Source: Duganella sp. BJB476
GTDB lineage: Bacteria > Pseudomonadota > Gammaproteobacteria > Burkholderiales > Burkholderiaceae_D
Length of the DNA stretch: 64,000 nucleotides
Reading direction: 5' to 3'
NCBI RefSeq assembly: GCF_003416895.1
Contig: NZ_QVIO01000007.1
Coordinates: 186,001-250,000 of the forward strand
The notes below the pieces were generated by a model. The model made no database searches. It was not told the origin of the DNA and worked only from the letters and a program-made list of their open reading frames with translations. Both the position numbers and the translations under genes were made by a program. Of this stretch, positions 47,739-55,422 are shown in pieces (the stretch's first letter is position 1; the number at the start of each line of letters is the position of its first letter).

Positions 47739-48354
47739 CGTTGTACACCGTGGCGCGTGAGACGTTCAGGTAATTGGCGACGATATCCATGGCGCGCCGC
47801 ACATCGCCCAGGCCGGATTCCTTGAGCTCGCGCATCAGCGCCTTGCGCTCGTCGGCTTTCAGCGCGCGCGGCGTGGTGGCCAGGCGCGCGGCGAATTGGT
47901 CGATGCGGGCGCGGATGGCGTCGGCGCCGGCCGGCTCCAGCGTCTCGCGCACGGCGGAATCGTTGTCGACCGCGCTGAACTGCGTCAGCAAGGTGTTCAG
48001 GCTGCGGAACACCGTCAGGTCGACGTTCATGCACAGCGCGGCGACGTACTGGCCCTGGCTGTCCTTGATGCCGATCGAGGTGCTCTTGGCGCGGCGGCCA
48101 TCGGCGAAGGTGTTCGGATAGTTGGCGATCACCTGGGCGACGTCGGGATCGGCGGCGCGCGCCAGTCCCAGCTCCGTGGCCGGCGCGCCGATGGCGCGGC
48201 CGGACAGGTTGTTGTGGATCGCCAGGATCGCGTGTTCGGGATCGGTCAGATCGTGCAGCACCACTTCGCAGAACGGCGCCAGGGTCTTGCCCAGGCCGTC
48301 GGCGACCTGGCGCATCTGTTCGAGCAGATTATGCTGTTCGGGTGTTTTTTTCAT
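47728..48354 (-). CDS. YheO/DauR-like transcriptional regulator (PAS + HTH)
   Basis: 208 aa. An N-terminal YheO-type PAS domain (GLGKTLAPFCEVVLHDL; GRRAKSTSIGIKDSQGQYVAALC) and a C-terminal helix-turn-helix (ANYLNVSRATVYN). DauR of this group represses D-arginine catabolism next to an OCD-family enzyme, an arrangement like this one. A 38-base palindrome covers its start codon, which suggests autorepression. Confidence 0.88.
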   Translation of the reverse strand: MKKTPEQHNLLEQMRQVADGLGKTLAPFCEVVLHDLTDPEHAILAIHNNLSGRAIGAPATELGLARAADPDVAQVIANYPNTFADGRRAKSTSIGIKDSQGQYVAALCMNVDLTVFRSLNTLLTQFSAVDNDSAVRETLEPAGADAIRARIDQFAARLATTPRALKADERKALMRELKESGLGDVRRAMDIVANYLNVSRATVYNDAR

Positions 48355-48391
48355 TTACACATATTATCTTGTTTTAGATTATTTGTGTAAA
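48354..48391. promoter_or_regulatory. 38-base imperfect palindrome, operator candidate for the YheO-like regulator
   Basis: Perfect outer arms TTTACACA (48354-48361) and TGTGTAAA (48384-48391); comparing the two 19-base halves, 14 positions match. It is A+T-rich within a GC-rich genome and begins at the first base of the regulator's start codon, between divergent genes. Confidence 0.7.
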
Positions 48392-48462
48392 AACCACGGA
48401 AATAGTACGATCGGTCATTTTCTTGCTACACTCTTCAGACAAAAATTCACCTGGAGACTCAC

Positions 48463-48912
48463 ATGCGTACTTTGAAATTCATCGGCCTGGCGGTTGCGGC
48501 CCTCCTGTCCATCGCCCCGGCCTTCGCCGACGACGCTTCGCCCATCGGCCTGTGGAAAAATATCGACGACGTCAGCGGCAAGCCCAAGGCGCTGATCCGC
48601 ATCACCGAAAGCAACGGCGCGCTGCAGGGCAAGATCGAACAACTGTTCCGCGCACCGAACGAAGACCAGAATCCGAAGTGCGAAAAATGCGAAGGCGCAC
48701 GCAAGGATCAACCGGTCATCGGCCTGGTGATCATGACCGGCCTGAAAAAAGACGGCGACGAATACAACGGCGGCGAGATCCTCGACCCGGACAACGGCAA
48801 GGTCTACCGCAGCAAAATGCACCTGACCGACAGCGGCAAGAAACTGAGCGTGCGCGGCTACATCGGCGTGCCGATGCTGGGCCGCTCGCAGGTGTGGGTG
48901 CGCCAGGAATAA
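48463..48912 (+). CDS. DUF2147 secreted protein
   Basis: 149 aa. Signal peptide to about residue 22 (ALLSIAPAFA). The mature part has SPIGLWKNIDDVSGKPKALI, a CEKCEG pair of Cys, and YNGGEILDPDNGKVYRSKM, the recurring blocks of DUF2147. A periplasmic beta protein of unknown function. Divergent from the YheO-type regulator, but no evident link. Confidence 0.88.
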   Translation: MRTLKFIGLAVAALLSIAPAFADDASPIGLWKNIDDVSGKPKALIRITESNGALQGKIEQLFRAPNEDQNPKCEKCEGARKDQPVIGLVIMTGLKKDGDEYNGGEILDPDNGKVYRSKMHLTDSGKKLSVRGYIGVPMLGRSQVWVRQE

Positions 48913-48957
48913 ACGCGCAGCAATCACCGCGCATAGCATTCCCGGCGCTGGCTTGCC

Positions 48958-49788
48958 TTAGGCGCCGGTCTTTTTCTGGCGGCGGGCGACCACGCCCATC
49001 AAGCCGAGGCCGGCGAACAGCATCGCATAGGTTTCCGGCTCCGGCACCGCCGCCACCGAGATATCCAGCCGGCCAAAGGCCTGCTGGTTATTGAAGTTCA
49101 GCGGCGTCCAGTCGAAATTGGCCGGCACGAAGTTGTTGTTGTCGACAAAGCCCTGATAGGGATTGCCGGTGACCACGTGCACCACGCCATGCTCGTCTAT
49201 CCCCTGGTTCGGCCCCTTCTGGCCGCCGCCGATGCCGAACGCGGCATTGGCCACCGAGTAGCCGAAGTTGTTCTGCTCGGTGCCGGCGTCGTACACATGG
49301 CCGGCGCCGCCCAGCGCCAGCGACAGCTGGCCGCCGCCCGCCAGCGACGACAGGTCGATCGCCTTGGCGTTGTCATTCCCAATAAAGAAATCGTTGCTGA
49401 GCACGACCATCGCGGCGTAGCTCAGGTAGCGGTTGGCGCCGTTCAGGTCGACGTTGTGCAGCGTGTAGGTGCTGGTGGCGCCGGGGAAGCGCGGACCGTT
49501 CGGCAGCGTGGTCTGGCGGCCGCCGGTGACCTGGCTGGCGAAGTTGGAAGTCAGCACGCCGGCATTGCCGTCCTCGGCGGCGCGCTCGATCGCCACCGAC
49601 GCCGCACTGCCCACATCGAAGCTGTCGAAGCTGCCGTTATGCAGGCCCAGCCACAGCGGCGCGACGCCCACACCGCCCACCGGCCCGGTATTGGTGAAGG
49701 TGAACGTGACGTCTGCCGCCTGGGCGGCGCAGGCGGACAGGCCGACGCTGGCGGCCAGCACGGCCTTGGCAAGAGTGTAAGGTTTCAT
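48958..49788 (-). CDS. Spondin-domain protein with PEP-CTERM anchor
   Basis: 276 aa from ATG 49788 (MKPYTLAKAVLAASVGLSA); a longer frame to 49860 would precede the signal. Signal peptide ends near AAQAA. The body resembles spondin_N (FTFTNTGPVGGVGVAPLWLGLHNG). The C-terminus is VPEPETYAMLFAGLGLMG plus RRQKK, a textbook PEP-CTERM sorting signal, so an exosortase should be encoded elsewhere. Probably an exopolysaccharide- or surface-associated protein. Confidence 0.88.
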   Translation of the reverse strand: MKPYTLAKAVLAASVGLSACAAQAADVTFTFTNTGPVGGVGVAPLWLGLHNGSFDSFDVGSAASVAIERAAEDGNAGVLTSNFASQVTGGRQTTLPNGPRFPGATSTYTLHNVDLNGANRYLSYAAMVVLSNDFFIGNDNAKAIDLSSLAGGGQLSLALGGAGHVYDAGTEQNNFGYSVANAAFGIGGGQKGPNQGIDEHGVVHVVTGNPYQGFVDNNNFVPANFDWTPLNFNNQQAFGRLDISVAAVPEPETYAMLFAGLGLMGVVARRQKKTGA

Positions 49789-50043
49789 CTGAGATCTTCC
49801 TTGGTTATGTGAACGGAACGCCGCGACTATGCGCGGCTCATGTTGGTCACATGACATCACTCAGCCCTTACAAACATTTCATTTTTATATTTTTTGTATC
49901 CGTTGTAAGGACGCCGCAGCGAACTCGACTAAGAGCGCCAGCGCACATACCGGCCCGGCCGGGCATGACATCGTGGACCACTTGCTTTTCGCATTCAGCG
50001 AAGGCTGCTAGCTGGTCCACTGTTTCAGCACAAAGGAAACATC

Positions 50044-51816
50044 ATGAAATCCCTGCAACGATCCACCAAGACATTGTTTTATTCCGTCGGCCTGCTTGCC
50101 GCCGCCCTGCTGGCAGGCTGCGGCGGCGGTGACCAGGGACGCGATCCCATCCTCGGCCTGCCGGCCGCCACGCTGGTGTCGCTGGCGGTGACGCCGCAGG
50201 CGCCGAGCATCGCGCTGGGGACGACCCAGCAGTTCAGCGCCAGCGCGACCTATAGCGACGGCTCCACCCAAGCCGTGACCGCCGCCTGGAGCTCCGCCAC
50301 GCCGGCCGTCGCCAGCGTTGCCGCCGCCACCGGCCTGGCCACCAGCGCCGGCGTCGGCAGTTCAGTCATCAGTGCCGCCTTCAACGGCAAAACCGCTTCG
50401 GCCACGCTGACCGTCACGCCGGCCGTGCTGCTGTCGATCGCCGTCACGCCGCAAAATCCGACCGTGCAGATTGCCGCCAGCCGCCAACTGACCGTGCTCG
50501 GCACCTATTCCGACGCCACCACCAAAGACCTGACCGGCAGTTCGACCTTCGTGTCGGCAACGCCTGCCAGCGCCACCGTCAGCAGCGGCGGCCTGGTCAC
50601 CGGCGCCGCCCTCGGCACCTCGGTCGTCACCGCCACCAACGCCGGCAAGAGCGCGGCAACCACCGTCACCGTGCCCGGCCTGACCTTGACCAGCATCGCC
50701 GTCACGCCGCAAGCGCCGACCGTGCAGATTGCCGCCACGCGCCAGCTGGCCGTCATCGGCACCTATTCGGACTCCTCCACCCAGGACCTGACCGTCGGCG
50801 CGACCTTCACCTCGGCCACGCCAGCCAGCGCTACCATCAGCAGCGGCGGCCTGGTTACCGGCGCCGCATCGGGCAGTTCGGTCATCACCGCCAGCACCAA
50901 CGGCAAGAGCGCGACCACCACCGTGACCGTGCCTGCCGTAACGCTGACCAGCATCGCCGTCACGCCACTGACCGCCAGCGTCTTGATCGGCGGCCAGCAG
51001 CAATTCGTCGCCACCGCCACCTACTCGGATAGCAGCACCGCGTTGGTCACCAACAGCGCAGCCTGGAGCTCGAACAGCCCGTTGATCGCCACCGTGGCCG
51101 CCAATGGCGTCGCCACCGGCGTTACCGCCGGCAGCGCCACCATCACCGCCACCATCGGCGCAAAATCGGCCAGCGCGACGCTGACGGTTGCATCCGTCAT
51201 CGTACTGCCACCGGTTGCCCAGCCGGTCCCGCTGGGCGGCGCCGCCAGCTTCGCCGTCCTGGCCGGCACCTCGCTGACCAACAACGCCGGCGGCACCACG
51301 CTGATCACCGGTGACGTCGGCTCGCCGTCGCAAACCACCGATCCGACGCTGGTGGCCGGTTTCACCAACTACAAATCCGGCGCCATCCTGGCCGGCGCCC
51401 TGGCCGATCTGCAAACCGCCATCAGCAACGCCAACGGCCGCACTTGCGACGTCAGCTTTGCCGGCGACATCGACCTCGGCGGCCAGACCTTCGCTCCTGG
51501 CGTCTACTGCTACGCGGGCGCCATCAACATCACCGGCACCGTGACGCTCAGCGGTCCCGGCGTGTACATCTTCCGCACCGCGCTGACGCTCAACTCGACC
51601 GCCAATTCGATCGTCGCCCTGAGCAACGGCGCCACCGCCGGCAATGTGAGCTGGCTGCCGGTCGGCCCGACCACGCTGGGCGCCAACAGCGTCTTCAAAG
51701 GCACCATTCTCGGCCAGTCGGCCGCGATCACGGTGGGCGACAACACCACACTGCTCAATGGCCGCGTGCTGACCGCCGCCGCCGTCACGCTACGCAACAA
51801 CCAGATCGCCAAATAA
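50044..51816 (+). CDS. Lipoprotein with four Ig-like (BIG2) repeats and a DUF3494 ice-binding-type domain
   Basis: 590 aa. Lipobox LLAGC near residue 23. Four Ig-like repeats of about 85 residues each (each beginning with SIAVTP or SLAVTP, and ending in TVTVP-like strands) run from about 35 to 385. The C-terminal 190 residues match the DUF3494 beta-solenoid (ITGDVGSPSQTT; FAPGVYCYAGAINITGTVTL; GTILGQSAAITVGDNTTLLNGR), known from ice-binding proteins and adhesins. AAAGGAAA precedes the ATG. The OmpA protein gene follows after 25 bases. Confidence 0.9.
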   Translation: MKSLQRSTKTLFYSVGLLAAALLAGCGGGDQGRDPILGLPAATLVSLAVTPQAPSIALGTTQQFSASATYSDGSTQAVTAAWSSATPAVASVAAATGLATSAGVGSSVISAAFNGKTASATLTVTPAVLLSIAVTPQNPTVQIAASRQLTVLGTYSDATTKDLTGSSTFVSATPASATVSSGGLVTGAALGTSVVTATNAGKSAATTVTVPGLTLTSIAVTPQAPTVQIAATRQLAVIGTYSDSSTQDLTVGATFTSATPASATISSGGLVTGAASGSSVITASTNGKSATTTVTVPAVTLTSIAVTPLTASVLIGGQQQFVATATYSDSSTALVTNSAAWSSNSPLIATVAANGVATGVTAGSATITATIGAKSASATLTVASVIVLPPVAQPVPLGGAASFAVLAGTSLTNNAGGTTLITGDVGSPSQTTDPTLVAGFTNYKSGAILAGALADLQTAISNANGRTCDVSFAGDIDLGGQTFAPGVYCYAGAINITGTVTLSGPGVYIFRTALTLNSTANSIVALSNGATAGNVSWLPVGPTTLGANSVFKGTILGQSAAITVGDNTTLLNGRVLTAAAVTLRNNQIAK

Positions 51817-51841
51817 ACGCTCACCTCTCAGGAACCTCATC

Positions 51842-52990
51842 ATGACCATCGCTAAAAAAATCGGAACACTGAGCGCGCTAGCGTGCGCCATGCTTGCCAT
51901 GCAGGTAGCGCAAGCGGAAGAACCCTTCGTCAACCCGGACTGGGCCAACAGCGCCTGGTACCTGGGCGCCGGCGTCGGCCGCTCGCGCGCCAACATCGAC
52001 CAGCAGCGTTTGACCAGCAGCCTGCAAGCGAACGGCGCCAGCGTCACCGCCTTCAACACGGACGAGCGCGACACCGGTTACAAGCTGTTTGTCGGCAAGC
52101 AGCTGAACCGCTACCTGGCACTGGAGCTGGGTTACTTCGACCTGGGTAAATTCGGCTTCAACGCCACCACTTCCGGCAACGGCACGCTCAACGGCGAGGC
52201 CGGCTTCCGCGGCGCCAACCTGGACTTGCTGGCACAACTGCCACTGACCGAGCGGCTGTCGCTGCTGGGCCGGGTGGGCGCGAACTACGCCAAGACCAGC
52301 ACGCATTTCAGCGGCAACCGCCTGGCGGCGGTCACCGGTCCCGATCAGAGCGAACACAAGTTCAACCCCAAGGCCGGCCTGGGCCTGGAATACAAGCTGA
52401 GCGAAGCCCTGGCACTGCGCGGCGAAGTGGAGCGCTACCGCCTCAACGACGCCGTCGGCAATCGCGGCAATGTCGACCTGCTGTCGGTCAGCCTGGTCTA
52501 CAAGCTGGGCCGGCCGGCGCACAGCGCGCCGGTCTATGTGCCGCCGCCGGCCGCCGAACCGGCGCCGCCACCGCCTGCGGTAACGCCGCTGCCGCCGCCT
52601 CCGCCGCCGAAAGCACCGCAGCCGACGTCGGAGAAAGTCTCGTTCGCCGCGGAAGCGCTGTTTGACTTCGACAAGTCGGCCGTCAAGCCGGACGGCAAGG
52701 CCGCGCTGGACCAGCTACTGGTGCAGCTGCAAGGCATGAACACCGAGGTGATGGTCACCGTCGGCCATACCGACTCGGTGGGCGCGAGCGATTACAACCA
52801 GAAGCTGTCGCTGCGCCGCGCCGAAGCGGTCAAGGCCTATCTGGTGAGCAAGGGCGTGGACGCCTCGCGCATCTACACCGAGGGCAAGGGCGAGACCCAG
52901 CCGCTGGCCGACAACCGCACGGCCGAAGGCCGCGCCAAGAACCGCCGCGTGACGGTCGAAGTGGTCGGTACCCGTACCGTCGCGAAGTAA
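51842..52990 (+). CDS. OmpA-family outer membrane protein
   Basis: 382 aa. Signal peptide ends near VAQA (about residue 25). An N-terminal eight-strand barrel of the OmpA type (WYLGAGVGRSRANI; LELGYFDLG), a Pro-rich linker (PPPAAEPAPPPPAVTPLPPP), then a C-terminal OmpA peptidoglycan-binding domain (VTVGHTDSVGASDYNQKLSLRRAEAV). Anchors the outer membrane to the wall. Likely in one operon with the DUF3494 lipoprotein. Confidence 0.93.
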   Translation: MTIAKKIGTLSALACAMLAMQVAQAEEPFVNPDWANSAWYLGAGVGRSRANIDQQRLTSSLQANGASVTAFNTDERDTGYKLFVGKQLNRYLALELGYFDLGKFGFNATTSGNGTLNGEAGFRGANLDLLAQLPLTERLSLLGRVGANYAKTSTHFSGNRLAAVTGPDQSEHKFNPKAGLGLEYKLSEALALRGEVERYRLNDAVGNRGNVDLLSVSLVYKLGRPAHSAPVYVPPPAAEPAPPPPAVTPLPPPPPPKAPQPTSEKVSFAAEALFDFDKSAVKPDGKAALDQLLVQLQGMNTEVMVTVGHTDSVGASDYNQKLSLRRAEAVKAYLVSKGVDASRIYTEGKGETQPLADNRTAEGRAKNRRVTVEVVGTRTVAK

Positions 52991-52998
52991 GCCAGGAC

Positions 52999-53052
52999 GG
53001 GACGCCTCTACTATCCACGCTGCGGCAGAGCGTGGATAGCAGGGGGCGTCCC
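52999..53052. repeat. Long hairpin after the OmpA gene
   Basis: Outer arms GGGACGCC/GGCGTCCC and inner arms CTATCCACGCT/AGCGTGGATAG make a two-step stem. It lies 8 bases after the OmpA stop and before the convergent YaiI gene's end. Could serve as a two-way terminator; no U-run. It may also be a dispersed element of a third type. Confidence 0.7.
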
Positions 53053-53071
53053 CTCGCTCATTCCCAAATAA

Positions 53072-53536
53072 TCAGGTTCCGCGCGACTCGCGCTGGATCT
53101 TGCTGATGTGGCGGTCCAGGCTGTTGGCGAAGTTCTGCCGGTCGCCCTGGTTGAACGCGGCCGGACCGCCGGTGTCGACGCCGCTGCCGCGCAGCTCGTC
53201 CATGAAGGCGCGCATGGTCAGCATCTGCGCGATGTTGTCATTGGTGTAGAACTCGCCGCGCGGGTTGAGCGCGTAGCCGCCCTTCTTCAGCACGTCCGAC
53301 GCCAGCGGGATGTCGCCGGTGACGACCAGGTCGCCCGGCGCCAGCAGGCGCACGATTTCCTGGTCGGCCACGTCGGCGCCGGACGGCACTTGCACCGAGC
53401 GGATGTGGCGCGACGGCGGCACCCGCAGCAATTGATTGGCCACCAGCGTAACCTGCAGCGGCACGCGGTCGGCCACGCGGTAGAGGATGTCCTTGATGAC
53501 CGCCGGGCAGGCGTCGGCGTCGACCCAGATCTGCAT
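53072..53536 (-). CDS. YaiI/YqxD family (DUF188) protein
   Basis: 154 aa from ATG 53536, overlapping the ruvB stop by one base (TGATG). The start MQIWVDADACPAVIKDIL, then GDLVVTGDIPLA and GGYALNPRG, are the family blocks; a PIN-like fold with unknown role, possibly nucleic-acid related. Tail gene of the ruv group. Confidence 0.9.
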   Translation of the reverse strand: MQIWVDADACPAVIKDILYRVADRVPLQVTLVANQLLRVPPSRHIRSVQVPSGADVADQEIVRLLAPGDLVVTGDIPLASDVLKKGGYALNPRGEFYTNDNIAQMLTMRAFMDELRGSGVDTGGPAAFNQGDRQNFANSLDRHISKIQRESRGT

Positions 53537-54591
53537 CACAGGTCCCACAATTCGCCGTTGGGGTTGGTGCGCGGCGGCGTGACGCCGAAGTGCTTGTAGG
53601 CGGCCGGCGTGGCGACACGGCCGCGCGGTGTGCGTTGCAAAAAGCCTTGCTGGATCAGGTAGGGTTCCAGCACGTCTTCGATGGTATCGGCCGCTTCGCC
53701 GATGGCCGCCGCCAGGTTGCCGATGCCGACCGGGCCGCCGCCAAACTTGTACAGCACCGCTTCGAGCAGCTTGCGGTCCATGACGTCGAAGCCGACGGTG
53801 TCGACGTCGAGCATGACCAGCGCGGCATCGGCGGTGGCCTTGGTGATGTCGCCATTGCTCTTGACTTCGGCGTAGTCGCGCACGCGGCGCAGCAGGCGGT
53901 TGGCGATACGCGGCGTGCCGCGCGCGCGGCGGGCGATCTCGACCGCGCCGTCGGGCGCGATGTTTGCCTTCAACAGCGCGGCGCTGCGGGTGACGATCTT
54001 GGTCAGTTCCTCGGTGTTGTAGAACTCCAGGCGGGCGACGATGCCGAAGCGGTCGCGTAGCGGGTTGGTCAGCATGCCGGCGCGGGTGGTGGCGCCGACC
54101 AGCGTGAACGGTTGCAGGTCCAGCTTGACGGAGCGCGCGGCCGGGCCTTCGCCGATCATGATGTCGATCTGGTAGTCTTCCAGCGCCGGGTACAGGATCT
54201 CTTCGACCACCGGCGACAGGCGGTGGATTTCGTCGATGAACAGGACGTCGTTGGCTTCCAGGTTGGTCAGGATGGCGGCCAGGTCGCCCGGGCGCTCCAG
54301 CACCGGGCCGGAAGTCTGGCGCAGGTTGACGCCCATCTCGCGGGCAATGATGTTGGCCAACGTGGTCTTGCCCAGGCCGGGCGGGCCGAACAGCAGCGTG
54401 TGGTCCAACGCCTCCTTGCGGTTGCGGGCGGCGGCGATGAAGATTTCCAGCTGGTCGCGGATCTTGGACTGGCCGACGTATTCATCGAGATGCTTGGGGC
54501 GCAAAGCGCGCTCGATCGCTTCCTCATTCGGCGACGATGGCGCCGCGTCGATGATGCGTTGTTCGGTGAAGCTGTCGGTCTGGATGCTCAT
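53536..54591 (-). CDS. ruvB: Holliday junction branch migration ATPase RuvB
   Basis: 351 aa. Walker A GPPGLGKT at residues 69-76, Walker B LFIDEIHRL near 118, and the C-terminal winged helix (FLQRTPRGRVATPAAYKH). Forms hexamers that drive branch migration with RuvA. It is separated from ruvA by a two-gene low-GC insert (54607-55354), an unusual arrangement. Confidence 0.97.
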   Translation of the reverse strand: MSIQTDSFTEQRIIDAAPSSPNEEAIERALRPKHLDEYVGQSKIRDQLEIFIAAARNRKEALDHTLLFGPPGLGKTTLANIIAREMGVNLRQTSGPVLERPGDLAAILTNLEANDVLFIDEIHRLSPVVEEILYPALEDYQIDIMIGEGPAARSVKLDLQPFTLVGATTRAGMLTNPLRDRFGIVARLEFYNTEELTKIVTRSAALLKANIAPDGAVEIARRARGTPRIANRLLRRVRDYAEVKSNGDITKATADAALVMLDVDTVGFDVMDRKLLEAVLYKFGGGPVGIGNLAAAIGEAADTIEDVLEPYLIQQGFLQRTPRGRVATPAAYKHFGVTPPRTNPNGELWDL

Positions 54592-54606
54592 GCAGTTGCT
54601 GGTTGC

Positions 54607-54780
54607 CTAATCAAGTTTCGGTGGTGTTTGCAGTATGCGGGTGATGTAATTATGTATCTGTCTTTTGCTTATCCGGAGTAGGCGCAGTTCCCGCTCAGTC
54701 AGCATACGGTAAGGAAGGCACTCTAATTCCGGCGGGGAGTCTATTTTCACCACTAGTGATTCTACCTTGCCTTCATCCAT
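54607..54780 (-). CDS. Small protein next to the phosphoribosyltransferase-like gene
   Basis: 57 aa from ATG 54780, overlapping the phosphoribosyltransferase-like gene's end by 8 bases (GGAAG just upstream). Charged, with ELECLPYRMLTERELRLLRI and no signal or helix bundle known to me. The same frame is open up to 54939, which would give 110 aa, but that extra part overlaps 167 bases of the neighbour and reads as low-complexity Ser/Gly. Lower GC than the surrounding ruv genes. Confidence 0.55.
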   Translation of the reverse strand: MDEGKVESLVVKIDSPPELECLPYRMLTERELRLLRISKRQIHNYITRILQTPPKLD

Positions 54781-55354
54781 CAACTGCTTCCAAGCCCTCA
54801 ATGATCCTTTCAGCCGTGCGAGCTCGGCTGAGAAATCGGGCTTCTGACGCGGTAAGGGATTCGAATCCGAAGCCGAACCGCTGCCGCCACCAATATTCGA
54901 TGTGTCCATGCTGCCTCCGTAGCTCTGAGAGGAAGTCATCTACCAGCAAATAGTTTAGTCCAATTAAAACTCGCCCACTGAAAATCACTTGGCGTTGCAG
55001 CCGTTCGTATCCGCTTGCACCAGCGCGTTTCAGCTTATTTGCCTGAACTATTCTACGCTCCCAAGGCCACCTCAGAAGAGCAGAGATAGTCCTCGCCATC
55101 GCATCAGGCATGACGTTGACACCAGACGCCTCCGTCGTACGCACACTCACCAATACAGGGGCTTGCGCATCAAAACGCTTCCAAAGCTGCTCCAGCACTT
55201 GAAAAGAAATCGCATCGGCAACCAACTCCATCGCCGCCCATGTATCTCCTGCCGTGGCTGCTGGATAAGCATGATGCGTCTTGACGAAATTCTCCGACGC
55301 GTGAATGTAAACGGGTGGGAAATGGTTCCAGGGAAAGCGTGTTGCTTGGCGCAT
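54773..55354 (-). CDS. Phosphoribosyltransferase-like protein, apparently lacking the PRPP loop
   Basis: 193 aa. The N-terminal FPWNHFPPVYIHASENFVK and VLVSVRTTEASGVN match a PRTase-like family I recall as about 240 aa. Strand YLLVDDF (residues 135-141) should be followed by GQGGT, the PRPP-binding loop, but runs straight into LSELRRQHGHIEYWWRQRF and the family's C-terminal FGFESLTASEARFL. So about 45 residues, including the loop, seem deleted in frame near base 54931. Probably catalytically dead or a decaying gene. Lower GC than neighbours and inserted between ruvA and ruvB. Confidence 0.6.
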   Translation of the reverse strand: MRQATRFPWNHFPPVYIHASENFVKTHHAYPAATAGDTWAAMELVADAISFQVLEQLWKRFDAQAPVLVSVRTTEASGVNVMPDAMARTISALLRWPWERRIVQANKLKRAGASGYERLQRQVIFSGRVLIGLNYLLVDDFLSELRRQHGHIEYWWRQRFGFGFESLTASEARFLSRARTAERIIEGLEAVDG

Positions 55355-55422
55355 GATCGGCGGCTCCGCTTGGCTCGATGGTCGAGCTTAGGCGGAGGCG
55401 CCTGCGATTCGATTGAGGCGTG

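Noticed and set aside
45770..48354. Complete beta-hydroxyaspartate cycle
   Set aside because: Only dehydratase- and imine-reductase-like genes are present; the aminotransferase and aldolase genes and the usual IclR-type regulator are missing.
54607..54939. 110-aa reading of the small gene after the PRTase-like gene
   Set aside because: The added N-terminal half overlaps the neighbour by 167 bases and is low-complexity; the start at 54780 has a better ribosome site and overlap.
54607..55354. A simple frameshift joining the PRTase-like gene to the 110-codon frame
   Set aside because: Switching frame after VDDF would lose the well-matched C-terminal FGFESLTASEARFL segment, so an in-frame deletion explains the data better.
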